A stretch of 15,462 nt of DNA from Gallionella sp. (GCA_024654105.1 JANLID010000015.1:1-15462); one strand, 5' to 3'. Numbered from the stretch's first letter, positions 1 to 5,944 are shown. The notes: a model not told the origin generated them from the letters alone. Made by a program: numbers and translations.

Positions 1-47
1 CGATAATCGCGCTCGCAGACGAATGGGCAAAGGGAGAAACGCAATGA
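1..47 (+). CDS. 3' end of an unidentified upstream gene (partial)
   Basis: The frame beginning at base 3 is open from the window edge and ends with residues ALADEWAKGETQ and a TGA at 45-47. The stop overlaps the ATG of the next gene in an ATGA, as is usual in this operon. The end of the gene also carries the Shine-Dalgarno sequence GGGAGAAACGCA for that next gene, and this explains the GETQ tail that two other proteins here share. Too little remains to say what it does. Confidence 0.6.
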   Translation, partial: IIALADEWAKGETQ

Positions 48-187
48 GCCTCGGACAAGACTACCGCGTTATGGAAAGCGTCATGCGCGATCTGGAAGCG
101 GCCCGAGAACGCTGTGAACGTGCATGGGCGGACATTCCGCCGATCACGGTCAAGGTCCGCAAGCTTGGCGATGGAGAGGTAACATGA
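44..187 (+). CDS. Small hypothetical phage protein, 47 aa
   Basis: A 47-residue protein (MSLGQDYRVMESV...) in the tightly coupled early operon. The middle is a charged helix rich in Glu and Arg (MRDLEAARERCERAW), followed by a short Pro/Val segment, IPPITVKVRK. The start is supported by GGGAGAAACG upstream and an ATGA overlap with the preceding stop. Its own stop overlaps the next ATG at 184. No recognised family; the coding call rests on spacing, overlaps and composition. Confidence 0.6.
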   Translation: MSLGQDYRVMESVMRDLEAARERCERAWADIPPITVKVRKLGDGEVT

Positions 188-408
188 CAGGCGAGCAGCA
201 CGATGCGCATGTTCAATTGGCGCACAAGGCATTCAGAGATTGCGGCTTCACGATTGCTGCGATGCAATACCCGCGCCCACCGGAGGCACTGAACGCGCTG
301 AAGGCATTCAATGGACTGCCGCCAGACGCCGCCGTGCCATTTGCATGGGGTTATCATCCGAACGAATGGTGCGCAAAGAAATGGGCGACCACAGGGAAAC
401 TGACATGA
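184..408 (+). CDS. Hypothetical phage protein, 74 aa
   Basis: A 74-residue soluble protein starting MTGEQHDAHVQLAHKAF. The ATG at 184 is preferred over the further upstream in-frame ATG at 124 because it overlaps the previous stop (ATGA) and has GGAGAGG at 173-179. It is rich in aromatic and small residues (WGYHPNEWCAKKW near the C-terminus) and has two cysteines but no recognisable metal site. The stop overlaps the start of the next gene at 405. I do not recognise the family. Confidence 0.65.
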   Translation: MTGEQHDAHVQLAHKAFRDCGFTIAAMQYPRPPEALNALKAFNGLPPDAAVPFAWGYHPNEWCAKKWATTGKLT

Positions 409-857
409 CAGACCTTAGCAACATGACGCTGGCCGAGTTGGAAAATTTCAAGTGCGGTAACACTGAAGCGATTGGCATTTGGCAGAAACATAATGAAGAA
501 ATTGACGCCGAAATCGAGCGCCGCAAGAGCGAGCCGGATTATGCAGCGTGGGAGCCAAAATGGCAGGCGTTTCGTGAGGAAATGGGGTGGCAGGACACCA
601 TGTTATCTTTTACCAAAGAACACTACATCCGCGCCCTGTTCGCCGCGCACAATACCCCGCTTGCTGGCGAGGATTGGATACCTTGGGCTGGTGGCGAATG
701 CCCGGTGCACCAAGACGCATTGGTGGATTTGGAGCTTCGCTCTGGCGACTTCAAACGGAGCATTCGCGCCAAAATCTGGTATTGGTATCACGCTGGCGAG
801 CGGTGCGACATCATCGCCTACCGTGTGGTGAAACAGACCGATGAGGTGAGGCCATGA
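405..857 (+). CDS. Phage protein with C-terminal GGECPV...IIAYRVV domain, 150 aa
   Basis: A 150-residue protein. The N-terminal half (about 1-60) is a charged helical region, ELENFKCGN...EEIDAEIERRK. The C-terminal part, about 90-145, holds a short module built around W-x-PWAGGECPV, a Leu/Arg-rich strand, W-Y-W-Y-H and the ending DIIAYRVV. As I recall, this WxxWxGGxCPV...DIIAYRxx module recurs at the ends of many unnamed small phage proteins; its function is unknown to me. The start at 405 overlaps the upstream TGA. Its own Shine-Dalgarno (AGGGAAAC) is weak, so translational coupling is likely. The stop overlaps the next ATG. Confidence 0.75.
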   Translation: MTDLSNMTLAELENFKCGNTEAIGIWQKHNEEIDAEIERRKSEPDYAAWEPKWQAFREEMGWQDTMLSFTKEHYIRALFAAHNTPLAGEDWIPWAGGECPVHQDALVDLELRSGDFKRSIRAKIWYWYHAGERCDIIAYRVVKQTDEVRP

Positions 858-1078
858 AGATGAGTGAACTCATTCTCGCAATCGGCGATGACAATGTCGA
901 GTTCCAGAATCTCGATCAGAGTGCCATATCGCTCGATTATCACCATAAGAAGGGGGCCACAATCACCTTCGGCACAACGATGAGCATCCTCCCTGAAGGC
1001 ACCAAAAAGCTGGGGCTGGTTCTCTGGCTTGAACGCGATGCGGTGAAAGCTGCTGTAGCCAAGGAGCAAGCCCAATGA
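854..1078 (+). CDS. Hypothetical phage protein, 74 aa
   Basis: A 74-residue acidic protein, MKMSELILAIGDDNVEFQNLD and onwards. It alternates short strands with a final helix, LERDAVKAAVAKEQAQ. The ATG overlaps the previous stop, with GAGGTGAGG just upstream. The pattern LILAIGDDNVEFQNLDQS followed by ITFGT resembles small phage proteins seen in alphaproteobacterial prophages, but I cannot name a family. It ends in an ATGA overlap with the membrane peptide gene at 1075. Confidence 0.7.
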   Translation: MKMSELILAIGDDNVEFQNLDQSAISLDYHHKKGATITFGTTMSILPEGTKKLGLVLWLERDAVKAAVAKEQAQ

Positions 1079-1188
1079 AGCTCACCATCGCCATTCTCGT
1101 CCTCGCGTTCATCGCGAACACTGCGGACAACATCATCGCCGGGATCGTGGCTTACAGCTACGGCGTGGCAAGCCATCAAGGAGAGTGA
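1075..1188 (+). CDS. Small membrane or exported peptide, 37 aa
   Basis: The peptide starts MKLTIAILVLAFIANTADN, with a hydrophobic segment at about residues 4-14 and a second moderately hydrophobic stretch, IIAGIVAYSYGVA. Either it is a one-segment membrane microprotein or the first part is a signal sequence. The ATG overlaps the previous stop and AAGGAGCAAGCCCA lies upstream. The 3' end contains the strong AAGGAG that serves the next gene. No family recognised. Confidence 0.55.
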   Translation: MKLTIAILVLAFIANTADNIIAGIVAYSYGVASHQGE

Positions 1189-1189
1189 T

Positions 1190-1384
1190 ATGCTTACCGA
1201 AGACAGAACTACGCTAGGGCAATGCCGCCAATGTGGGGCGAAAGAGGGGCCTTTCACAACGCGCGAGGTCATTCATCGAAAGTTCGACCACGCCATTGGC
1301 AAACAATATGTTGGACGAACTCGGTTCACCGTCTGCGACAACGGCAAATGTGGTGGCTACCTCCAGATGGCACACGAAGGATAG
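1190..1384 (+). CDS. Small zinc-finger-like phage protein, 64 aa
   Basis: A 64-residue protein with C12-x2-C15 near the start and C49-x4-C54 near the end, spaced as expected for one structural zinc knuckle. Basic residues and histidines lie between them (H29, H34). The start at 1190 has a strong AAGGAG at 1178-1183, inside the end of the previous gene, and lies 1 nt after the stop. The zinc site is inferred from cysteine spacing. DNA or RNA binding is possible but not shown. Confidence 0.7.
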   Translation: MLTEDRTTLGQCRQCGAKEGPFTTREVIHRKFDHAIGKQYVGRTRFTVCDNGKCGGYLQMAHEG

Positions 1385-1387
1385 ACC

Positions 1388-1762
1388 ATGACTGACCTCA
1401 CAACACAGATCGAACAGGCCGGACCTGAACAGCAGCGGGAAATGCTGGATGCGGCTTGGCTGCGCATTTACGAGAGACCATCTGTGCAAAGCGAGCGCGG
1501 GCGGGTCTATCACCGGCTGCTGTCCGTCAACACCGATGAAGCCTTCACAGGCGCGGCGCTGATGCTGGTGCCGGAAGGGTGGTGTATCGCAATTCGCCAG
1601 CAGGATAAGGGGTGGGCTGTTGATTTCCAGAAAGGATATCGGACCAGCTACACAGATGTTATTTTAACAAAGGGTGGGGGGAAGCGCGGTTGGCCAGCCA
1701 CCCCCGCGCTTGCAATCGCAGCGGTATGTGTCCGCGCGCATGATAAGGAGGCAAAGCCATGA
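1388..1762 (+). CDS. Phage protein with LVPEGW...PALAIAA module, 124 aa
   Basis: A 124-residue soluble protein. It begins with a helical stretch, QIEQAGPEQQREMLDAAW. Next come TDEAFTGAALMLVPEGWCIAI and a C-terminal helix, TPALAIAAVCVRAH. The pair 'A-A-L-x-LVPEGW' and 'PALAIxAAxxRA' is a layout I recognise from many uncharacterised phage proteins; its function is unknown. The Shine-Dalgarno is weak (GAAGGA). The stop overlaps the start of the secreted protein gene at 1759, and its last codons hold that gene's AAGGAGG. Confidence 0.75.
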   Translation: MTDLTTQIEQAGPEQQREMLDAAWLRIYERPSVQSERGRVYHRLLSVNTDEAFTGAALMLVPEGWCIAIRQQDKGWAVDFQKGYRTSYTDVILTKGGGKRGWPATPALAIAAVCVRAHDKEAKP

Positions 1763-1986
1763 AGCGCCTTGGTGGAATAGGGATCGCAGCAGCCATGGCC
1801 TCAATGACTATAGGCCTAAGCAGCATTCCGGCTGTAGCGAGTCCTTCGCGACCGAGGAACGTGCCCCCGCCGACAGGCTTCCCATCACGCCGCGACTGGT
1901 CGCATATCACGCACACGATCACCGAGAAGCCGCTCACCAAGCGGCAGAAACGCCGGTTGCGCGGGAAACGAAAGGCAAAGCCATGA
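1759..1986 (+). CDS. Small secreted basic protein, 75 aa
   Basis: The N-terminus has a short basic start (MKR), a hydrophobic core at about residues 5-23 and a likely signal peptidase I site around AVAS (residues 25-28). The mature part is Pro- and Arg-rich and ends in a very basic tail, LTKRQKRRLRGKRKAKP. A basic exported peptide could bind the envelope, nucleic acid or an anionic periplasmic target, but none of this is shown. The start has an excellent AAGGAGG and overlaps the previous stop. It ends in ATGA with the Lar-like gene. Confidence 0.7.
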   Translation: MKRLGGIGIAAAMASMTIGLSSIPAVASPSRPRNVPPPTGFPSRRDWSHITHTITEKPLTKRQKRRLRGKRKAKP

Positions 1987-2357
1987 CCGTTACACAAGCT
2001 GAGCATCTGGAGCCGTGCCCGTTTTGCGGCTGTCCGGCTGAATTTGAGCACCTAGAAGATGGTCGATGGTCTGTTGGATGCGTAGAGGGGGACCACGATC
2101 TATGTATTGGCTATCAGACTTTGACAACATTCAGTCGCCAAACCGAAGCAGCCGCCGCATGGAACAAGCGAGCCAAGCACCGCGAGGATGCAGAGCGCCC
2201 GCTGCTGGAACGCATCGAAGCCCTTGAGGCCGCGCTCACACTGGCCGCGAACAGACTACACCGCCGAGCGGTGGATTTCGGTACAGGCACCGGACTTTTC
2301 TTTGAAACATGCGATTGGGCTGCTGAAGCCCGCCAAGCACTAGGAGAAACCCAATGA
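1983..2357 (+). CDS. Lar-like zinc-ribbon protein, 124 aa
   Basis: Residues 11-65 have the layout of the Lar-like restriction-alleviation family: PCPFCG (C12, C15), a second cysteine pair C33 and C41, then AAAAWNKRAK. In the prototype (Rac prophage Lar) the protein lowers host type I restriction, but most members are known only by sequence. After residue 66 there is an added charged helix, LLERIEALEAAL, and a C-terminal segment ending in ALGETQ. The start at 1983 overlaps the previous TGA and gives the expected N-terminus. The frame is open further upstream, but that part lies inside the secreted-protein gene. Confidence is good for the zinc ribbon and low for anti-restriction activity. Confidence 0.75.
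   Translation: MTVTQAEHLEPCPFCGCPAEFEHLEDGRWSVGCVEGDHDLCIGYQTLTTFSRQTEAAAAWNKRAKHREDAERPLLERIEALEAALTLAANRLHRRAVDFGTGTGLFFETCDWAAEARQALGETQ
2341..2357 (+). promoter_or_regulatory. Ribosome-binding and stop/start coupling cassette, copy 1
   Basis: The 17 bases TAGGAGAAACCCAATGA contain a Shine-Dalgarno, the stop of the upstream gene and the ATG of the next. The same 17 bases occur at 2670-2686, and a near copy, GGGAGAAACGCAATGA, occurs at 32-47. Because the cassette is read as codons of the upstream gene, it gives that protein a GETQ ending. Confidence 0.7.
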
Positions 2358-2686
2358 CCTTTGACCCAAGCAAGCCCTACGCTGCCAAGCACGGCAGGCC
2401 AGTGCGGGTGCTGGCGAGCGATTTGCGCGGCGATTGGCCAATTGCAGCGGCACACGCCGACGAGGAAGGGGAGGAATTTATAGTCCGTCACCGAATGGAT
2501 GGGCGTTGCCAGACAAATGGGGTTTACAACCTCTACAATGTGCCGGAGCGGGTGGTGAAAACAGCATGCATGTCAATAACACGCGGCGGCGATTTCACTA
2601 TGGTATCACCAGGCGAGTCCAACGTCCGCTTCACATTCGAATGCGACAAGCTGGTCGCTGTTGAACTCATAGGAGAAACCCAATGA
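2354..2686 (+). CDS. Phage protein with FDPSKP...NVPERV domain, 110 aa
   Basis: A 110-residue protein starting MTFDPSKPYAAKHGRPVRVLASDL. The order FDPSKP, RxGRPxRVLxxDLxGDxPIxA, a glycine-containing strand region and YNLYNVPERVV is a familiar small beta-rich phage module of unknown function. A C-terminal extension after residue 66 adds more strands and ends in LIGETQ. The start has AGGAG and overlaps the previous stop. The 3' end carries the second copy of the coupling cassette. Confidence 0.75.
   Translation: MTFDPSKPYAAKHGRPVRVLASDLRGDWPIAAAHADEEGEEFIVRHRMDGRCQTNGVYNLYNVPERVVKTACMSITRGGDFTMVSPGESNVRFTFECDKLVAVELIGETQ
2670..2686 (+). promoter_or_regulatory. Ribosome-binding and stop/start coupling cassette, copy 2
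   Basis: Identical over 17 bases to 2341-2357. It supplies AGGAG and an ATGA overlap for the gene at 2683 and encodes the GETQ end of the gene before it. Confidence 0.7.
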
Positions 2687-2895
2687 AAATCATAATCGAC
2701 AAAGACCGCAAGTTGGTCCGCATCGAAGCGGAGGATTTCATGCTGCGGCTCAACGGCAAGTCGAACGCAGAATACAAGGCAATTTTGAAACTGGTCGGGA
2801 TCGAGTTGACGATTGAGTCTGGTGCAGAAACGCCGGTCAATGCCATTGAGGCCGAAACGATGGATGGTGTAAATGCCGCAACGGATGCGTCTTGA
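2683..2895 (+). CDS. Hypothetical phage protein, 70 aa
   Basis: A 70-residue protein starting MKIIIDKDRKLVRIEAEDFML. It has an N-terminal beta hairpin pattern, then a helix and strands, and an acidic Ala-rich tail (residues 49-70). Start and Shine-Dalgarno come from the second coupling cassette. No family recognised. It lies just before the recombination genes. Confidence 0.7.
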   Translation: MKIIIDKDRKLVRIEAEDFMLRLNGKSNAEYKAILKLVGIELTIESGAETPVNAIEAETMDGVNAATDAS

Positions 2896-3016
2896 CTTGT
2901 CGCCGTACATGCGGCAACATGCACGGCAGTATCGACCGGGGCATATGGCTTACACAACGCCGCCCGCATACCGGAGGCGGTCGATCAAGGAGGTGAATCG
3001 TGAGCAAGGAAGCTAA
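2885..3016 (+). CDS. Possible small basic protein, 43 aa
   Basis: An open frame, MRLDLSPYMRQHARQYRPGH and onwards, fills the otherwise empty 104 nt between the gene ending at 2895 and the annealing protein at 3000, overlapping both. The product would be very basic (Arg-rich, with PPAYRRRSIKE near the end). Codon content looks plausible, but there is no clear Shine-Dalgarno before 2885. The interval also holds the AAGGAGGTG that serves the next gene. This may be a real coupled microgene or a chance frame. Confidence 0.35.
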   Translation: MRLDLSPYMRQHARQYRPGHMAYTTPPAYRRRSIKEVNREQGS

Positions 3017-3845
3017 GACCGGCCTGGCGCTGTTGCGCGAACCATTCCTGCCGAACCAAATCAGCAAGCTACCGAAGCCGAATAGGCGCGATGCCATCAA
3101 AGGCAAATGTATGCCCAAGAGCAAAGGCGGCGATGCGCCAGATTGGCAGGATCATTTCTGCGGCGGCTATCATGGCTTGCCAGCGGTGCATCTCGATTAT
3201 GTCGGCCACGCGGCGCTCACTGATCGGCTGCTCGACTGTGACCCTAAATGGGCTTGGGAGCCTTGCGTCAAGCCCGGCCTACCCGATCCCGGCAACGGCA
3301 TGTGGATCGAACTGACCGTGTGCGATGTAACACGCATTGGTTACGGTTCGGCAGACGGCAAGTCAGGCGGCGATGCGATCAAGGAAATCATCGGCGACGG
3401 TCTGCGCAATGCGGCGATGCGTTTCGGAGCGGCGCTTGACCTGTGGCACAAGGGCGACTTGCATTTGGATGCGTCCGAAGAAGGCGCACCAGAGACGCGG
3501 GAGGGGCAAAGTCAGGAGGACGCGGTTGCCCCTCCCGCTGACCCAACAAAGGGCTGGCGCGAACCGGACAGCGCCTATTCCACGCCATCAAAGCTGCACA
3601 AGATCATGATGAGCCTAGACCACGATTTGAACGGCTGCGGCGATAGCAGCATGGTCTACGCGATCACGGCCACCACCGAATGGAAAGAGTTCGTGCGCGT
3701 GGCCGGAATCCACTGCCCGCATTATTTGCGCGGCGGCGAACCGGCACCCGACGATTTCGAGGGGTTGATCGCCAAGGCGGAGAACCTCGTCAAGAAATTC
3801 GACAGCGACGAAGCCCAGAAAATGGCAGGGTTCGCTACAGCTTAG
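3000..3845 (+). CDS. Rad52/ERF-like single-strand annealing protein
   Basis: A 281-residue protein. The N-terminal part has LREPFLPNQISKLPKP, a likely metal-binding cluster (C37, C54, H58) and VHLDYVGHAALTDRLLDCDP. The central segment has WIELTVCDVTRIGYG followed by EIIGDGLRNAAMRFGAALDL at about residues 126-145. That pattern matches the helix and 'A..RFG' signature of Rad52/ERF-type phage annealing proteins, which bind single-stranded DNA and pair complementary strands. The C-terminal third looks like a linker plus a small helical domain. The GTG start at 3000 follows a near-ideal AAGGAGGTG. The single-stranded DNA-binding protein gene downstream supports a recombination role. No partner exonuclease is visible. 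The family call is from motif memory, not alignment. Confidence 0.7.
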   Translation: MSKEAKTGLALLREPFLPNQISKLPKPNRRDAIKGKCMPKSKGGDAPDWQDHFCGGYHGLPAVHLDYVGHAALTDRLLDCDPKWAWEPCVKPGLPDPGNGMWIELTVCDVTRIGYGSADGKSGGDAIKEIIGDGLRNAAMRFGAALDLWHKGDLHLDASEEGAPETREGQSQEDAVAPPADPTKGWREPDSAYSTPSKLHKIMMSLDHDLNGCGDSSMVYAITATTEWKEFVRVAGIHCPHYLRGGEPAPDDFEGLIAKAENLVKKFDSDEAQKMAGFATA

Positions 3846-3866
3846 CCGCAAAACCTCCCTGTATCG

Positions 3867-3905
3867 GTCCCCCGCCACCGATGCGGCGAAAGGCGGGGAC
3901 ATTTT
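3867..3905 (+). terminator. GC-rich stem-loop before ssb, possible attenuator
   Basis: GTCCCCCGCC (3867-3876) pairs with GGCGGGGAC (3892-3900), nine base pairs with one bulged C. The loop holds a small inner CCG/CGG pairing. TTTT follows at 3902-3905, and the ssb Shine-Dalgarno AGGAG starts at 3906. It could partly end transcription, set the ratio of annealing protein to SSB, or fold over the ribosome site. The short U tract suggests a leaky terminator at most. Confidence 0.5.
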
Positions 3906-3916
3906 AGGAGAATGAC

Positions 3917-4312
3917 ATGCTTAAGATTACAGCAGTGGGCCGCTTGGGCCAGAATGCCAAGCACTCGACCTTACAGAACGGCACCGATATCTGTTCGTTC
4001 TCGCTGGCCTGCGATGTCGGCTTTGGCGATAACAAGCAGACCGTGTGGCTCGATGTTGCCAAGTTCGGCAAGGGTGCGGATGGGCTGTCCAAGCTGCTAT
4101 CGAAGGGCGATCCTGTGACGGTCGTTGGCGACCTGTCCACGCGCGAACACGATGGCAAGACATATCTGAAATGCCGCGCCGATGAAGTGGCTTTGCAGGG
4201 CGGTAAGCGTGAAGGCAACGCGCGCCCGGACGATAAGGATACCTGGGGCCATGGTGAACCTGCCAAACAGAGTTATTATGACAGCGAGGATGACTCGGGC
4301 GTGCCGTTCTAG
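3917..4312 (+). CDS. ssb: Single-stranded DNA-binding protein (SSB)
   Basis: A 131-residue SSB with one OB fold over about residues 1-100: LKITAVGRLGQNAKH, SFSLACDVGF, TVWLDVAKFGK, LLSKGDPVTVVGDLSTREHDGKTYLKCRADEVAL. A disordered linker follows, then an acidic tip ending DDSGVPF. That tip matches the conserved DDDIPF-type tail through which SSBs recruit repair and replication partners. The protein coats single-stranded DNA during phage replication and recombination. It is shorter than the host type because the linker is short. The start has TTAGGAG. A hairpin sits directly upstream, and the annealing protein gene precedes it. Confidence 0.93.
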   Translation: MLKITAVGRLGQNAKHSTLQNGTDICSFSLACDVGFGDNKQTVWLDVAKFGKGADGLSKLLSKGDPVTVVGDLSTREHDGKTYLKCRADEVALQGGKREGNARPDDKDTWGHGEPAKQSYYDSEDDSGVPF

Positions 4313-4362
4313 CGTTCAACAGGAGAGGGCGGCCAGTCTAACAAACGCGCCCACGCAATTCA

Positions 4363-4521
4363 ATGTTCGCATGGTTCAAACACTTGTTTCCGATAACCGC
4401 CAGCGCGGCGGGCAGGCTTGGCAATCAGGTCAAGCGCGAACGGGCGCGGGAACGCTACAAGCGGTTTCATGATGAAATGCGCGCAGCACAGGGCAAGCGG
4501 AAATGGGAGTGGACGAAATGA
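4363..4521 (+). CDS. Small basic protein, 52 aa
   Basis: A 52-residue protein, MFAWFKHLFPITASAAGRLG and onwards. It has an amphipathic N-terminus and a strongly basic helix, QVKRERARERYKRFHDEMRA. No in-frame alternative start exists after the TAA at 4339, so 4363 is the only start. It has no clear Shine-Dalgarno; a GGAGAGG at 4322-4328 is too far away. The stop overlaps the next ATG. Membrane-surface or nucleic-acid binding is possible; no family recognised. Confidence 0.5.
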   Translation: MFAWFKHLFPITASAAGRLGNQVKRERARERYKRFHDEMRAAQGKRKWEWTK

Positions 4522-4565
4522 GCGGTGAGCATAAGGACAAGCAAGAAGAAAGGAATCAGAAATGA
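4518..4565 (+). CDS. Micro-ORF of 15 aa, likely translational linker
   Basis: MSGEHKDKQEERNQK overlaps the stop of the previous gene (ATGA at 4518) and the start of the next (ATGA at 4562). The double overlap suggests it keeps ribosomes moving to the next gene rather than making a working peptide. Its codons include the AAAGGA that serves the gene at 4562. It may equally be spacer. Confidence 0.35.
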   Translation: MSGEHKDKQEERNQK

Positions 4566-4789
4566 AAGCTAACATATTTTTGGCGCTTAACAAGAACGGT
4601 TTGGTGAAGGCGACCAAGGGGCGTTCTAGTTTGGCGCGCAGTGAGATAGGCATCATGTTGAGTCTCGAAGTTCCAGATTCGGCGTTTATCTCCCCCTTCA
4701 TATCCGCGTCTCTCAAAGTGCCCGCCCATGCTGTGGAGGTTCCTGAAATAGCCGTGGACGTTGTGCCTTTTGTGAAACAAAATGGTTAG
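4562..4789 (+). CDS. Recurrent phage protein of unknown function, 75 aa
   Basis: A 75-residue protein with RSSLARSEIGIMLSLEVPDS followed by FISPFISASLKVPAHAV. The order 'L-x-x-x-E-I-x-I-x-L-x-x-x-VPD-x-x-F-x-x-P-x-x-x-A-x-x-x-VP' is one I recognise from small early proteins of many phages and prophages; no role is known to me. The Shine-Dalgarno is AAGGA, and the start overlaps the 15-codon micro-ORF. The final codons overlap the HNH gene by 8 nt. Confidence 0.7.
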   Translation: MKANIFLALNKNGLVKATKGRSSLARSEIGIMLSLEVPDSAFISPFISASLKVPAHAVEVPEIAVDVVPFVKQNG

Positions 4790-5084
4790 GCTCAAGGCCC
4801 GCTACAATCCCAAGCCGACCGCGCAGGAAAAGGCCTTTCACCTCTGGCTCATTGAATCGTTCCCATGCGCCTGCGGTTGTGGGCAGGCGTCAACGCTTGT
4901 GCATCATGTGCTTGCCAGCCATCCGGCGAAACGCTGGCGACGGGACCACGCTATGGTGGTGCCACTCCACTGGACCTGTCACAATGCACTGCACGCGAAG
5001 GGCAGCGAAACAGGCAAGTTCGCAGGCATGGCGGACAAGGCTGCGCAGTTCAGGCAAATGGGAATTGAGGAAGGGAAGCTATGA
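4782..5084 (+). CDS. HNH-type nuclease, DUF968/Ref-like
   Basis: A 100-residue protein with a Cys cluster (C29, C31, C33), a His pair H41-H42, R54-D55-H56, then VVPLHWTCHNALH (C66, H67, H71). This order matches the beta-beta-alpha metal fold of HNH nucleases, most like the DUF968/Ref group. Phage P1 Ref acts in RecA-dependent recombination and cuts DNA at D-loops. The size suits a stand-alone catalytic domain. Neighbours (annealing protein, SSB, NinB-like) suggest recombination intermediates as substrate. Shine-Dalgarno is poor and the start overlaps the upstream gene, so coupled translation is likely. Nuclease activity is inferred from the residues. Confidence 0.75.
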   Translation: MVRLKARYNPKPTAQEKAFHLWLIESFPCACGCGQASTLVHHVLASHPAKRWRRDHAMVVPLHWTCHNALHAKGSETGKFAGMADKAAQFRQMGIEEGKL

Positions 5085-5338
5085 GCGCCGTAAACCTCAA
5101 TGAAAACGAGCGAAAGGTGCTCCGGGCGCTTGTCCGCTTGGGTTGGCTAGAAGGTAACTACGCCAATTTTCGGATGCTATCGCGCAGCACAAAGCTACGC
5201 CGCGCCGAGGTCAGGTTGGCCTGCCGCTCGCTCGCTCGCAAGGGGCTGGCACGATATGGAAGCGGGCTTTGGAGCGAAGACACAGATCAACCAGCCGGGT
5301 CTGGTTACAGCGCCACTGCGGAGGGGCGCAAGCTGTGA
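5081..5338 (+). CDS. Winged-helix-like DNA-binding protein, 85 aa
   Basis: An 85-residue basic protein. NENERKVLRALVRLG, FRMLSRSTKLRRAEVRLACR and SLARKGLARYG have the spacing of three helices and a wing as in MarR/ArsR-like folds, ending YSATAEGRKL as many such regulators do (T-x-x-G-x-x). It may be a small phage transcription factor or an architectural protein. The start overlaps the HNH gene stop, with GAGGAAGGGAAG upstream. The stop overlaps the GTG of the next gene. Confidence 0.65.
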   Translation: MSAVNLNENERKVLRALVRLGWLEGNYANFRMLSRSTKLRRAEVRLACRSLARKGLARYGSGLWSEDTDQPAGSGYSATAEGRKL

Positions 5339-5757
5339 GCGACACAGCCCCGCTCTTGTTTGAAGCGCATCTGAATATGCTTCGTCCAGCAAACCGCATG
5401 GCCGAGGAAGCGATGCAGGCCATCCGTGGGCGCGTAAGAGTGGAGATCAAGGGTGGGATAGCCAATGAACGTCGCCGCAGCTTGTATTGGGCGGTAGCGG
5501 CGCTGGTGGTGCCTATCCTGAACCAGACCTATGGCGTGACGCTATCGGAGCAAGATTTGCACCACATCACTCGGCAAAAGCTTGGGATCGGCGCATGGGT
5601 TGAACTGCCCAGCGGCGACCGGTTCTTCAAGCCCGCCAGCACCAGCACGCGCGCTATGAATGAACACGATAGGGCAAATTACACAGATAGGGCGCTTTCG
5701 TTATGGTCAACGTGGTCGGGAATCGATGTTGTTACGTTGAAGTCCGAAGCGGCTTAG
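5335..5757 (+). CDS. NinB/YbcN-like phage recombination protein, 140 aa
   Basis: The GTG at 5335 overlaps the previous stop (GTGA) with GGAGGGG at 5320-5326, so I prefer it to the in-frame ATG at 5269 inside the preceding gene. It gives 140 residues: VEIKGGIANERRRSLYWAVAALV, a middle segment with DLHHITRQKLGIG, and a C-terminal STSTRAMNEHDRANYTDRAL...WSGIDV. This resembles the NinB/Orf and YbcN-type proteins of lambdoid phages, which bind single-stranded DNA and help recombination. The typical 'R-S-x-x-x-x-x-WA' start and the 'S-T-x-x-M-x-x-x-x-x-x-Y' stretch are visible. Recalled similarity, not an alignment. Confidence 0.65.
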   Translation: MSDTAPLLFEAHLNMLRPANRMAEEAMQAIRGRVRVEIKGGIANERRRSLYWAVAALVVPILNQTYGVTLSEQDLHHITRQKLGIGAWVELPSGDRFFKPASTSTRAMNEHDRANYTDRALSLWSTWSGIDVVTLKSEAA

Positions 5758-5775
5758 CTAGTATAGGAGTATAGC

Positions 5776-5943
5776 ATGATGTGGCAATGGCGAGTGCGAG
5801 ACGGGGAAACCATGGTGGCTTCAGGCGCTGCGGGCACGAGGAGAGAAGCGCTCGATGCAGCGAAGTGGGAGGCTTTAAAGCTTCTAGGAAGCGGGTTTAT
5901 CAACGTCCAAATCCGAAGTGAACATGGCGATTGGGAGGGATAG
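5776..5943 (+). CDS. Small hypothetical protein, 55 aa
   Basis: A 55-residue protein, MMWQWRVRDGETMVASGAAG and onwards. Predicted beta hairpin, helix (TRREALDAAKWEALKLLGSG), final strand; rich in Trp. This resembles small beta-alpha-beta phage proteins of unknown role. AGGAGT at 5765-5770 gives a clear start. It ends one base before the start of the next gene. Confidence 0.6.
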   Translation: MMWQWRVRDGETMVASGAAGTRREALDAAKWEALKLLGSGFINVQIRSEHGDWEG

Positions 5944-5944
5944 C

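Noticed and set aside
1674..1986. Long upstream extension of the Lar-like frame
   Set aside because: The frame is open but runs through the secreted-protein gene, which has a signal peptide, a strong AAGGAGG and overlaps at both ends. The zinc-ribbon protein starts naturally at 1983.
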